From: Lingula anatina
Lineage: Eukaryota > Brachiopoda > Lingulata > Lingulida > Lingulidae
Direction: 5' to 3'
Assembly (NCBI RefSeq): GCF_001039355.2
Contig: NW_019774736.1
Span: forward strand, 653,805-717,804
DNA: 64,000 nucleotides
The notes beneath the pieces were generated by a model. The model saw nothing but the letters and a program-made list of their open reading frames with translations. It searched no databases and was not told the origin of the DNA. The position numbers were made by a program, and so were the translations under genes. This document shows, piece after piece, positions 26,601 to 39,900 of the stretch (position 1 is the first letter of the stretch; each line of letters starts with the position of its first letter).

Positions 26601-28386
26601 TACTTATGTGATTAACAATTGATTATCACAACAATAACAACATTTATCATACTTATAAGATGATTAAGTTATACAGATGGCTTAGCTCATGCTGACTCAA
26701 GAGACGTGGTAATTATTTGTTCATTTTCTCCTATTCTCTCTGCAAAGTTACATGAGAACAACAGGATAAAGCAAAGTCCTGTAAACGAATCTGGAAAGGA
26801 AACTGCAATAAAGCAAACCAGGATGAAACATTTGGTACCCCATATAAAACAGCATGATACTGAAATTAAGGGAAAAAAAGATGGAGAAAGGTAGTTGAAT
26901 AGAAGTGATGGATAGAGGGATAACCAAGGATGTAGAGAGAGTGAAAAAGATATCATATGTTGGAACAGGACAGCAAGACATAATTTTCTCTAGCATTTTA
27001 GACAAAACATTTTGCACCACTTTTATATTTTCATATTCAACTTTTTCTTACAGAGACCCTTCTTATATTATGCAAAAATGTCCCTGAAGTGTTTTTTTTT
27101 TACTTAAAAAAAAAAAAAAAAACCTTATCTGTATCTTTATGCCTGGTGCTTACAGCTACTCAGTCAAGTGCACTCAACCAAGATACATAATCAAACATAT
27201 ATCTACCAGCCATGAACATTATAAATAGCTTAAAAATTATTATCAATAAAATATTTACTCAAAAGAAAACATAAGGAATTTAAAAGATTAAACAATAGAG
27301 CTTTCCTAATATTAATATAAAAACATAATACTAATTATAATAACAAAGAAATTAACTTTTAGGAAATTCCACTGAACCCAAAATTTTTTAATTTAATACA
27401 CCACTGAACATTTTGAGTTTTCACCCATAAAAAGTTTCCCTACACAATACTATATGGAAGGGTCTAAGGTACCAAAATCAAAAATAAAACATCTGTATTC
27501 CAGTGAAGTGTGATTCAGCTACAAGGTTAAATGTAATCAAAGTCAGTGACACTGTCACTTATATATGTCCATGTCAATGCTGCAGTGTGCAGTTCTTTGT
27601 CTAATACAATCTACACAGTATTCACACCTTTCTACTGCAAGGCTCATTAACTGTTGGTTTCTTCACCTGATGACAACAGTCCAACAGTTGGGGAGTGACA
27701 GGATTGTGTCGTCCTCAGTTTTCACTTATAGTTGACCTAAAATGGACCAGTTTTCTGGTCCTCTTATTCTTTTCGTAATAATAACGGCAGCTATAGAAAT
27801 ACATTAGGTTGAGACTTAGAGAAATCTCTTGAATATATGTCCTTACATAATAACCTACATCAATTAAATCTGTTTATAAGAAATGGTAAAACGTAGATTA
27901 TCAAACTGGGAAATACCACCTTTACACCCATTATTTCACTTCAAAACATACAAAAACCTGTGCAGAGAGGTTTAATCTCTAACTTGAAAACTATTATGTT
28001 CACAACACAGTTCCATAGTTACATAGAAAAATTGTAAAGTGAAATCAATAGATGTGTGGTTGCTGATCCAAAACTCATTACAGTTTGCTCTCACTGGGGG
28101 TAATTGCCAAAGATTGATTGTGCTCATTCCCTCTAGCCACTTAATATCACTTCGGCTCTTCCAATGATGCTTTAACTACCTACTCTCCTGAGTCACTTCT
28201 AAATTACAGTGTTCTACCCCTAAGAACAACTCTGAGAGACTTTTACCAAAATATCAGCTTTCATTTAGAAATCTGTCACAGCATTTAAATCAATTTCCTG
28301 CTTTTTGGAATTTAAGTAGGCATTCTGGAATGCTACTGAAAAAGATTTGTCAACAATAAAATAAATAAATAAATACAAAAATAAAA

Positions 28387-28427
<41 letters not shown>

Positions 28428-31400
28428 AATAAAATAAAAATAAAATTAAAGAAAACTTGTAGCATCAATTATCAACTCATCACGCACTTGAAAATTTCTA
28501 TAACAATTGGTTTTTTGCATTTTTTCACTTTCTAGTTTTCATAGAAGGGATTCCTTTATAATCATCTACTAGCAAACTGTTCAACTGAAGGGAATCCATC
28601 CAAATTCCAACTACGTAAACTATATTTAATGGAGATCCATGTTTAAACAAATCCTTAAACCAAAAGTTTATTGACTTTTCTCTTTTTGAAATAAAGAAAT
28701 GTTCATTCCACAATTCGATTTTATCCAACAAAATTAACTTAATAGTAGATGCTTTGAAGTGCCTACAATAACAAACCAAACAAAATTGCTTTTTTTTGTT
28801 ATCAAAACACACCACAATTACATTAACAGCATCATTAGTTTACATCTCTAAACCACACTCCACAATTTATTTATCTTGCTCTTTTCCTGATATTATTGAA
28901 CAATAATGAATCATGTCTCCGTCTGTGACCTATAATCATCACTGTAATCAACAAGACAATTTTGAAGATGGGGACAACCTACCGCAATTTTTCTGTCTAG
29001 AAAATTACCTTGAACATCAGTAACAAAGCTTAAAATGTTGCAGTCACCCCCAATTATCCTAATAACAGTTTTGAGACAAACTATACCATTTTCAAATCTA
29101 AAATTTAGTAAATAATTAGAAGTGGACTTAACCTTATAAACTTCAGCGGAGAGCAGGGGGGGACCAGGTGATTGGATTAGATACTGTGGGTGGCCAGTGT
29201 GTAGCATTTTTATCTTATATATATATATAATTAGAATACTGAAGGCTGTCTGAACAGGTGCACACTCGACTGATGCTTGCTAACCTGTTGTGTAATAAAG
29301 ACAGCCTTTAGACAGCTGTTAAAAATATGTGAATTCAAAACAGTCCTTTTTCTTTTCATCTAAGTAATTTACAAATCCTTTCTTTTACCTCAGGGCCCTC
29401 AGGGTTGGTGTTAAAGTCATCGACTGCATCTGCTCTGAGTTTGGGAGTTATATTGCCTTGAATTGTGTGGTATTTGTAGCCTGCTTGTTTCAGGTGGTAG
29501 GCCACAATTTCTAACACCTTGGTCCACTGAGACACTATTACGCTGTAAAGTTAAGAAATGACATTATTAAGTTTCATTGTCTTTCAGCAATATGTAAACT
29601 GAGCACTGTAATGTATAGTAGCCAATAAAAACTTCTCCAAACTAACTGATGGTGGTGGAGAGGGGATGACTTTGACATTCAAATGGAATAGACAAGTTTG
29701 CCATCCTAAATACTATCTCTTTATACTATACTTTGTTTGTTAGACAATGACCAAAAATAACCAAATATGATCCAATTATGGGGAGAAATTCCCGCCCTTA
29801 CACAAGCAAATTTTTTGTGGCACTACCTTTTCATGGGGGTTCCTTCAGAGTACTTGCGTATTTCTCTCAATCTCTCCATTACAGCTGCAATCTGAAGAAT
29901 AATGGAAACAAGTATGAAGTGGCAATGTTGTGTAAACAAAGGAGAACACAGTTTTTAATGGGTGATGGCCTTCAAATTTTTGTCACCACTGCTTCAATTA
30001 GGAATAAGCCATTGGTACGGACTATATTCATATGAATTACCAGAGGCAACCTTTTTTAGTTTTTACCACAAATCAATTTATTAAAGACTACTGGAAGCCC
30101 CTGGCCAAAAGTCTTTAATTAGGAATAAGCAGTTTTCAGCTAAATTGTTGAAATAAATAATTAATAATGTTCAGTAATCTAAATGTTCAAAGAGTAAAGA
30201 GATATGTATGTTAATAGATTGACCAAGCTAAAGTATTATTTCAACCGAGTGAAAAATTATTAAAAAAATTATAAAAATAAAAATGTTATGAAGCATGTGG
30301 TGATGAAGCTTTTGTTCTCAGCAGTATACTGGAAAAAAGGCATATTATCCTTAAAATAAAAGATCCTACAAATAATCAATGTGTCTACAAACCAAGTCAA
30401 CATTAAACAAGTGTCATATTTCAAGGCAAGTAGTTAAGCCATTTCCCAGAATACTGTAATGGCAAAACTAAGGTCTACCAGTTGTTGTTACAGGAAATCA
30501 AAGCAACATGGAAACAGTTTGAAGTTTATCCTGCACAAATTGAATAAAAGATGACATTTCTGTCACTGCTAAATATAGGGTAGTTAAAAAGCACTGTTGC
30601 CTTCTACTTTTAATTAACAGAACAGAGTAAATGCAGGGTATGTAACAAAGTAATGAAAGCAGAACTATAGACACCATTCTATAATTCTGTTTTGATTGCC
30701 ACTGCTGCTCCTGCTTCAGAGACATGGACAGACAATGCAGTACATTTTCATTGTGGTAATCTTTATCATTAACTGCTGACAAGTCAAAATATTTAAAGTC
30801 TTCATTTTGATATAAAGTCACTTATACACATAATTGGTTGCTGAGCATGTTTTGCACATAAAGTCAGCATATCTTTTCATTGAAATTCGATTACACTACA
30901 GCAAGTCTGACATTAAAGATGCATATGAAGTCAATTTTTGCCTCAAAAGCTGACCAAATGCCACTAAATAGTTTCAAACAATACAAGTATAACTCAGAAA
31001 AATACCAAAAACATTGTTTCATATTACCTAAAATATGATATTTGAATGTATATTCTGCTTTCTTTCTGTGCTATAGACAAACAGGGCAGATAAGGTTAGA
31101 TAAGTAGGTCAAATTAACAATCGAAAATTTGAAAAAGGCGCATCTCTTTTATGGCTAATCGAGTGACTAATTAGGTTTATTTCTTGGCCTATAAACTTTA
31201 TTCAAGTTGAATAAGATTCTTGGCAAAGTGGTTTATATGGGTTACTGGGAATCCACGCTCCAACTGGGTTCAAATGTACCTTTAACCATAGGCCCTTTTA
31301 CACTGTGATAGTTGGTACTGGTATACTTTGAGAGGTCAAAGCATATAATTACACTATAGGAAAGGTCTACTTCCTTTCACTAGTTCTCCACAACTTCATT

Positions 31401-33938
31401 TTCTACTGTTAATTAATTGACTCTGTCAACCTTAAAGCCTCCCCATAGGTGACTCTCTTACATAATAATCAGGCTATCAAGTTGTCAATTTTTTCAGAGT
31501 ATACTTATAGAGAAAGGATATCAGCTGATGTGAAAAGGGCCTTCCACTATATATCATCATGTTACACAAATCAATTTCAGTTTTGCCAGAATAAGACTTC
31601 TCAGCCAGCCAACTTCATTTTCTAATGCCTAAAGCAATGAATCCTCATTTTCTCTAAGCAGATAAGAATACAGACACTGCAACAATATCCTGCTACCCAT
31701 GCATACAAATACCATCTATCAGAGAGATACTTTATGAAATATTGAATTCATCAGTTTATCTAACGGTGGCATTGCATAGATCTTTGTAAGAATACTCCCA
31801 CATTGACTTAGACAACTTTCACAAGAATGGTGGTAGCACAAGACAATAGATACTAAATATTGCAACATTACTACAGAAACCCTAAAGTCATTCCATTCTG
31901 ATGCCTAATCAGAAACAAAGAAGATAAGAAGTAATTGAATTGGCCTGATGTCAGTATTAATCCCATTTTGCATAATAGCTTATTTTCAAAATGAAACTCC
32001 ATTCAAAATATTGCTCTGAGTCAGCTGGGATAGGCCAACAAAATACATCAAAACAAACCTTATCTTCCTTTCAGCAACACAATTTTTAAGTTAAATTAAA
32101 AATAATTGTAAGATTATTTCTAGGTGCATTTTAAAGAACATGTGCAAAAGATCAGAGAGGTGATACCACCTCAGGGTATTGTACCACCAGCTGGAGTAAG
32201 CGCATTCGTATGGAAAAAATAAGAGAATCCACCTCCACTGTTGAACTTGACAACTTTTACAAAATGTAGTAAACAAGTTCTCAATTTTTTTTTTGTAGAA
32301 AATTAAAATTTATAACATCATATGGATAAGTAAAAGGTCAAATCCAAGGTAGCAGTAAGATTATGAATATAAAACTTCTCATCCAAGTTCAATAGTAAAT
32401 ATAAAAGCTTGGAAAATTGCGAAGTACGGTTCCTGGTGAAAAGTAGGACAAAGGTCAAATTCAAGGTCACAGAAGAATTGCTAATATTTGACAACCCTTT
32501 CAAGTTCAATAGTAAAAATGGGTGTATCTCTATTAGTTATGGAGATATAAGGGTCACAAAAATGCAACAAACAAGAGGTCTCTAGCAATTACAGTTCCAG
32601 ATTTATAGTTTTCAGTTTCAGCATCCAATGGCTGTTGCTCCAGTGATAATGCATGGATCGACCCCAAACTCACTAAGATAAAAGATGACCCTAAGTGTAA
32701 CACCCACCCATATTATTATAGGTAAGGCCTCTGTAGTTTTTGAAAATCGACACAGATAATTTTTTTTTTGCAAAAACATTCCATTTTTTAGAAAATTTTA
32801 GCTAGTTTAACATTGAAATAAAGGTCAAAGATCAACTCCAAGGGCATGACTTTCGGTCAGACATCTATAGTAATTTTCCCCATAATTCCTTTGGTTTGGG
32901 AGATATTTAACATTTAATTTTGCAAATTTTGGACAAGGGTGCATTGCGATGAGTGCCACACCTAGACCAGTATACCCAAAATGCCCAAAATTTACATGAA
33001 TTGCGTTGGGATTATATGATATCTACAGCTTAGAGATGGGTACACAGGCTCTTATAGTCTAGGAGAAGAAGTGGTAACGGTGACGTGGCGACGGAGCCAG
33101 CTGACGAGATGGGTCAGGACTAAAACCATGTGTACCGCCAGTACTGAGCTGGTGGTACAATGACTCAGAAATCGATCACCTGAAGATGAAGTGAATGAAC
33201 AATTGAGTTATTCAAATATTTTCCTGCATTAAGTGGACAGGTTGTTCTTTGCATTCCTGTTTCTAAAATTCAATACTAGTATTCAAACACTTTGAATTAC
33301 TCTGATGCATTGAAAAGCATTTCAAGTGAGAGGAAACACTGCTTTACTTTGTCAAGGATGTCATCCCATTCACTTACATATCAAGCCTACCATCCATCAA
33401 ATCCCACCATTTTCTTTTGTAATAATAAAGTTAAAATAATAATAATGATAATAGTATATAAAATTAAAGAAAAAAAAAGATTATCCTAAAATTGAATATT
33501 TAAGCTGTCCTTATAGTCTTCCCCCTTAACCAATTACCTTATAGTATGTGTCAGCAAATTCATGCAATATTATCTTTGAACACCAGACATTACATCAAAT
33601 ACAACTTATAATAGCATCTGAGTCATTTGAGCTCTCACAACTAATGGAACATAGAAAATATTTAAGTGCAATGTCTACAATGGGGCCCTAGCAGGCAATA
33701 CAAACCCTTCAAATTTCACAAAAGGACTTCCCCTTAAATGAGCACTCATCATGTCATCAGTCCAAATATCACAGAGGTATTAGGTAAATAAAAGCACAAA
33801 ATGTCATTTTTCCCCAGGAAAAAAATATATCTGTGGCCCAAAATGAACAGAGCAGGAATACTATTTCTAATGTTGGAAATTATGAAGTTGTATTCAATGA
33901 CAATGTTTTTCAATCATGATTGTACCCTTTCCTTTTCC

Positions 33939-33969
<31 letters not shown>

Positions 33970-36900
33970 ATGCATATGTATTCACTCATCTATGCACTGT
34001 ACAGTACATCATCTAACATAATTGTTGATAGCTGGAGTCAAAAGCTCTGATATGTTGTAAGCTGGAGAACTATTGCTGCCACATCAAGGCTAGGGTTACC
34101 AAAGAATCAAGTGTGTCGTGACAAAAAAATGACACTGACTGGGGATAGGTAAAAGCACATGTAATTTTTACCCCATTTTTCAAAACTGGCATAAAAAAAA
34201 AAGAAAAAAGGTCAAACGTGTTCTTTGCCATAAAAATCTACTAAAATGAGGTCTTATGTCTCTTCTGAAAGATCCCTCTAATAAAATTTTACTACAACTG
34301 CAGCTGTAAAACTTTTGTCTAATATATGAAAATGATGATAAATGGTTATACATCTCACAAACTTCTTTTCATGGCACATTAGGTTGATCACATAGTATGT
34401 CAATAGCTATAGTTATATGCATTGCAAATAACATGGTTACTGGCGTCTTTATGAGCTGCTTCTGTCCAAATGGGAAACAATTGTATCAACTGAACTGCTA
34501 ATGTTTGAAGAAATGATAAATGATGGCATGTGAATCAGATTTTTTCTGATTATGAAATCAATACATGTGCATTCTTGTTCAATTTTGCAATCCACTACTA
34601 CTCCGAATTCAATCTAAGCTCAAATGAGATATCCAATATCATACAGATATTTCCGTTTCCCATTGCCTATTTTTATGAGCAATTCCTTTTCACAATTTTT
34701 CATTGAAAATGTGCAAAAAACAAAATGTATAAAGGTAATAATACAGTGATGGATAGTTGAAAGTCAAGATCAGGTAAATTCCTTTACCATTGTTTTGTAT
34801 TGAAAATAAGGCTGCAGAAGTGTTACCACGATTGAAAATGTTGACAAACTGACTTACTTAATCATATGTTTACTGTCATTTACTAAATTGCAGAAGTTTT
34901 GCGACCCATAAATCCTCTTTATAAAACAACAGCTGATTAAATTGCTGATAAAAATTACAGTGTACTTTATATGGGATTTTTTACCATCGTGCACAAAGCA
35001 CATCTATAGCAAAATTTTATGTCTCAGAATCATCCTAAGGCTCCTGAATAATAATCCCGTCTTTCAATTCTTCAGCTCAAATCACTGCCATTTGCTTTTC
35101 TCATTGCCAGGACATCCAATGCTTTTTTAGAGACAATAATAAATGTGCAAATAATAATAAAAATGAACGCAGTTTTTAAGAAACTTTGATCTGACTAAAG
35201 CTCTTTTTTCTTGTGTTCTGTCACTAAAGTTTCTATGACTACATTGTTTTCATTTTAGCACTTTCATCAATAATCAAGGTGGACACAGTGGTCCATGAAC
35301 TTCCTCCAAGTCACACCAAATCTAAATCTGTGTAATCATGGAATTTTGAATATGGTGTTCACAAACTTAATTAAAGATCCCATGATAGGATTATGTTCAA
35401 AAAGTGTCCCAAGCTCAACGCTTTCTAAAGTTAAAAATATTTCAAGTTCTTCCTAAGATGACATCTGTCACCTGTAAAAATTAATCACAGGCTTCTGTGT
35501 TCCAAGTAAAGTCCTCCTGACTCATCCTTTTCTAAACTTATAGCTTTATAACTTTATGACATAAAGACAAAGGATGGAGTTTTGAAAAAAAAAAAAAAAA
35601 AAAAAAAAGGACACACAACAGACCCATGTAGGGAGCTAAAAAATGAAGATGTGTGTGAAACAACTATCTGAACTTGCTGTACATAGACAGTGGACAGAAA
35701 ATGACACCTCACAAGGACAACTGATAATCAAATCTGAAACTCAGAAATTAATCTCATTTTATGTGCTCCACTGTTTTAGAAAATTTAAACCAATTATGAC
35801 AGACTTAATTGCATTCATAATGCTTCTGTTTGCATCTATCTTTCAATACTTCACAGATACGTTTCCCTTTGAGGCTTCATAAACCTGAAAACCTCAAGAC
35901 CAATTTGAATACTTAACTCAATCACTAAGTGAACCTAGATATTCTAGATGTTCAATTGTTTCCATCTAGACTGATCAAAGTGTCAATGAAGTGTAACCAT
36001 AAGCAATGAAATTAAGGCCAGCTTTTACAAGAATAATGTACTGTATGTTGGCGTGCAATATTGCATTATATCTTATATATGTGCAGGGGGATCAGATGTT
36101 TGAAGTGGACTCCTGGTGATGCTTTTTGGTTTAATGTGTTTTGAGTTTTCCTACAAAGGTCTTGCATTACATCCAGAGTTTTCCCTCTGGTCTAAAAGCT
36201 TACATGAGTTAGACAATTATCCCAGCTTTCATGTAGTAACAAGAATACAGATAATCTGTAAAGATTGGCGGTCTTCAGGTTATCTTAAGTTGGGGGTTGA
36301 CTGGTGCTTTGTCTGACGTTTTTTGACAACCATCAACCAGGGGTCAAAATGTTATTTTCCCAGCTTCAGATATTTCAAGAGCACTTTCAAACTTCAGTTT
36401 CATTTTAAATTCACCACTGAAAGGATGTTAAATCATACTTTTATGAACGATTAAACCTTCAAGAGTTTACGGGTTTGAAATAATAAACCTTTTATCTGAG
36501 AATAATTCACTTTAGGGCACACTTTTTTAAACCAATTTTGGCCAATTTGGGGTTACATTCTTGGTAATACATTCTTGATATACGTAATAGTTTACAAAGT
36601 ACACTGACAGGTATAGGGAAAAAATTATTGGTTTTGTTGGACAGTTTGGGTTCAAATAGAGACAGGCAAAATTTTTCACTTTTCTGTTGAAAATCATTTT
36701 AAATCATTTTAATAAATTGCACCCACCTCATTCTCTTCTTTATGGCATAGAATATTCTAGCCTTTAGAATTAAGGGCCTAATATTTCTGTCCTTTTACTT
36801 CTGAAAATTTAGAGTTTTTTTTTTAATGCACTACCTTCCCCCTCTCTTATCAATAAAAAATTGCCCTACTAGTAAGGAAAAAGCCTCCCCTCCTGAATCT

Positions 36901-39900
36901 TCAAAGTCAGATTAATCATTGTATGCACTAGAAATATGTTGAATTGTTATATTATTCCATGGTGCCATCATAATTTACATGCTCAGTAACTAGTAGTCTG
37001 CCTTAAATTCATGATTCCAACATCAAAAATATCTCATTACCTGTCTTCTCACATATTACCAGTAAAATTCATTGTTTTAACATAAAATAATCACATTACA
37101 TGTCGCGCCATAGATTTCCAGTAATTCACTACTTCATAACAGTAAACATACATTTCTTAAGTTCACATTGTATCTTTCCTTGATAATAACATCAATCTAT
37201 TTTAAAATCAGAGAATTGATTTTTTTATGCTTTTAATCTGGGAAATCTATTTTCTTTCAGGGAAACTTCAAAGTAATATTCAAATCGCTTTACCAGCAGG
37301 GAAAGTAAGATTTTCTGAACATTTTGACCCCTGTCAACCCTCATACTGTGCAGTGTTACATAACGGTATTTCGGTGAGAGATTTGCACTGGTTCACTGTG
37401 CTGGGACAGTGTTCAAATGGCATTCATGTAGCTTTTTACTGTCTGAATCCCATACATCTAAGGGAAACTCTTTTGACTACACAAGGCAGTTCATGCTGTC
37501 AAATGGACAGATGTACACACATCAAAACTGTTTCAACAACAGCAAAACAGGATGAGGGTTAATATCCACACAATACATACTGATATTTAGTAAATGCTAA
37601 TTTGTATACAAGCAAAATTTCGTAAAAATGAGCACAACTATCCAATCCAGCTAGGTGTTAAACTCAGGGTATATCCTACTGCCACATATTTTGAAGATAA
37701 TAGGGAGCGTAGTACCTATTCACCTGGTTAATGAAGATAATGAACTGCAATTAATATGCTTTTTGACAATTCTGACACAAAAAAATTGTGATTCACTATA
37801 CACAAACCACAAATATTCACAAAATTTCAACAATGGTTAACAATGTTTCACTGAAATTGTGGATCATCAGCAAATGTGAAAAATGCTGGGCTTAATAACC
37901 ATGGGAATATAAACTCACACCTAGAAAATGGAAGTATGTGCATAAGAAAAAAATATATCAGAAAAATCATCTAATCTTACTGGTTTTCAAAAATAAGTAG
38001 TATTTCTGTGCTATTAATAATTTTGGTTAGTATGAGGATAATAAGTATCTATATGGTAAAAGGAGATCAGGTGATGTCTCATTTTTACATTTTTCTCCCA
38101 AACTACAACATTCTGTTGACAACTGAGAGGTGTTAGCAATACCTTAGGGCAGTGGGAAGATAGTGGCCATAGTTTGAATTTGATTATAACGGTTAAAATT
38201 AAATTTTGAAGGCATTTTCTAGCCTTCGGCAATTTCCATAAAGCTTCGTCATGTGTGACAGGAATCATATATTGTCAATAACACTACATAAGATAGCAGA
38301 ATTGCTGGGCGAGTGGTAAAATCCTTGGCTGATAAACACAGCAGAGTGGTTTTAATTCCCACTCAGTCATGTTTTTTCTTTTATTTTTAATTCTTATTAT
38401 TATAATAATCTCTTATCATGGTTCACTGATTGATGTGACAGGTATCAGTTAGAAGTAAATTAATATGCCCTCTAATTGGAGTTAATTCACAGGCACTGGA
38501 CCTAGCATTTAACAAACCATTTCCAGATGAAAAAAAAGACAATTGTAAGACAATTTCAGGAAAATGAAATGATGGGACATATCTGCCCTGCTATACTAGG
38601 GCAAGAAGTAATGATTACCCTGCCTGTCTAAGTCTTGAATGTTAAATTTCAACCTGAAGTGATATTTAAATTTATCCAGTACTTTTATTCTGTCAGTATC
38701 TTAATCATGTTTGTAACCTGTCTAATTTAACATCCAATTATTTATACTGTTGTTTTTAGTTAAAGGTTTTATTTTGGGCCAACATCTTACATATTACATG
38801 TCAACAGTGCTGACATGAACATGTGTTAATTTCTTATTATCATTAACAAAGCCTCCTGTATCAAACAGTTACATAAAGTGGTTAAAGCTATGATCAATAC
38901 AGATTTGTGAAACATACCTTTGTACTCAGGGAGGAAGTTTCAAAGACATCCGAGGATTTACTGACATCAGGTTCTTTGGTCTTTTCATCAACCAATGCCA
39001 TAGCTTGCATCTGCTGTTCTAGGGTAAGTTCTATTCCTTCAGATGCTGCATCTTCTTGGTCTACAACCTGCAGAGGTGGGGCAAGTATGAGATGCAAACA
39101 CTCCATCTTAGATCAAAAGAACACATTTACGGCAAGATCCTTTAAAAGTATACCAATGTAATCAGGGCAATAAACTTGAATCTGAAACTAACTTGAAACT
39201 AACAATATCATGGAAGAGGAAAACAGTTCACCCCATCTGAATATAAACAAAGACCTAAACCCATCATCTAAGCATTATTCAGATATAATCTATCCAACTA
39301 TGAATTAAATTATGATTCAATTTCTCACATTTTTCAGTAGACTTAGATGGCTACAGCACTGCCTTAGTCTGAGAAGCAGTAAGAGCATCTGCCCTGCCCC
39401 TGGGGGTTTGCTGTCCACTGTACCGCCACCACCAGGACTACTTTTACTCCCAACAACTGCATGACCAGTATTGGACATTCTCTGTTCACCACCCCAAATG
39501 GACTCCTTTTCTTCCTGCCTCTGAAGGTACTTGATCAAAGTGGCCCTGGGAAAGGAAAACAATTAAATCTAAAATAATGTCCACCTAGATGGCCATGTGT
39601 GTAAAATTAAATTTTTAATGCATTTTAGCACAATAGGTATGCCCCACATTTGAATTAATTTTCATTCCCAACAGCCACATGAGAAGAACATAAATTCCAA
39701 GTTGCCATAAACCACATTTCATTGAATTCTGAAGGAGAAAAGAAAATCGGCCACAACACCTCGCATTGTTTATGATACAAGTTGATAGTCCCCAAGTAAA
39801 AGTCTCATCTTTCACACTTACCTGGATTCAGCAAAAACTTTGTCATACACAGTTCTTTCTTCTTTGCTGAGATTAAGCTCATGAGTGAAGGACATCTTAT

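Noticed and set aside
28265-28468. ORF rich in LFIYLFIY repeats
   Set aside because: Translation of the (TAAA)n microsatellite; not a membrane protein.
37227-37562. 111-codon plus-strand ORF in the TTF2 intron, with an acceptor-like CTTTCAG near its start
   Set aside because: I do not recognise it, it has no clear partner exon and it lies antisense in an intron. Left as unknown rather than called a gene.
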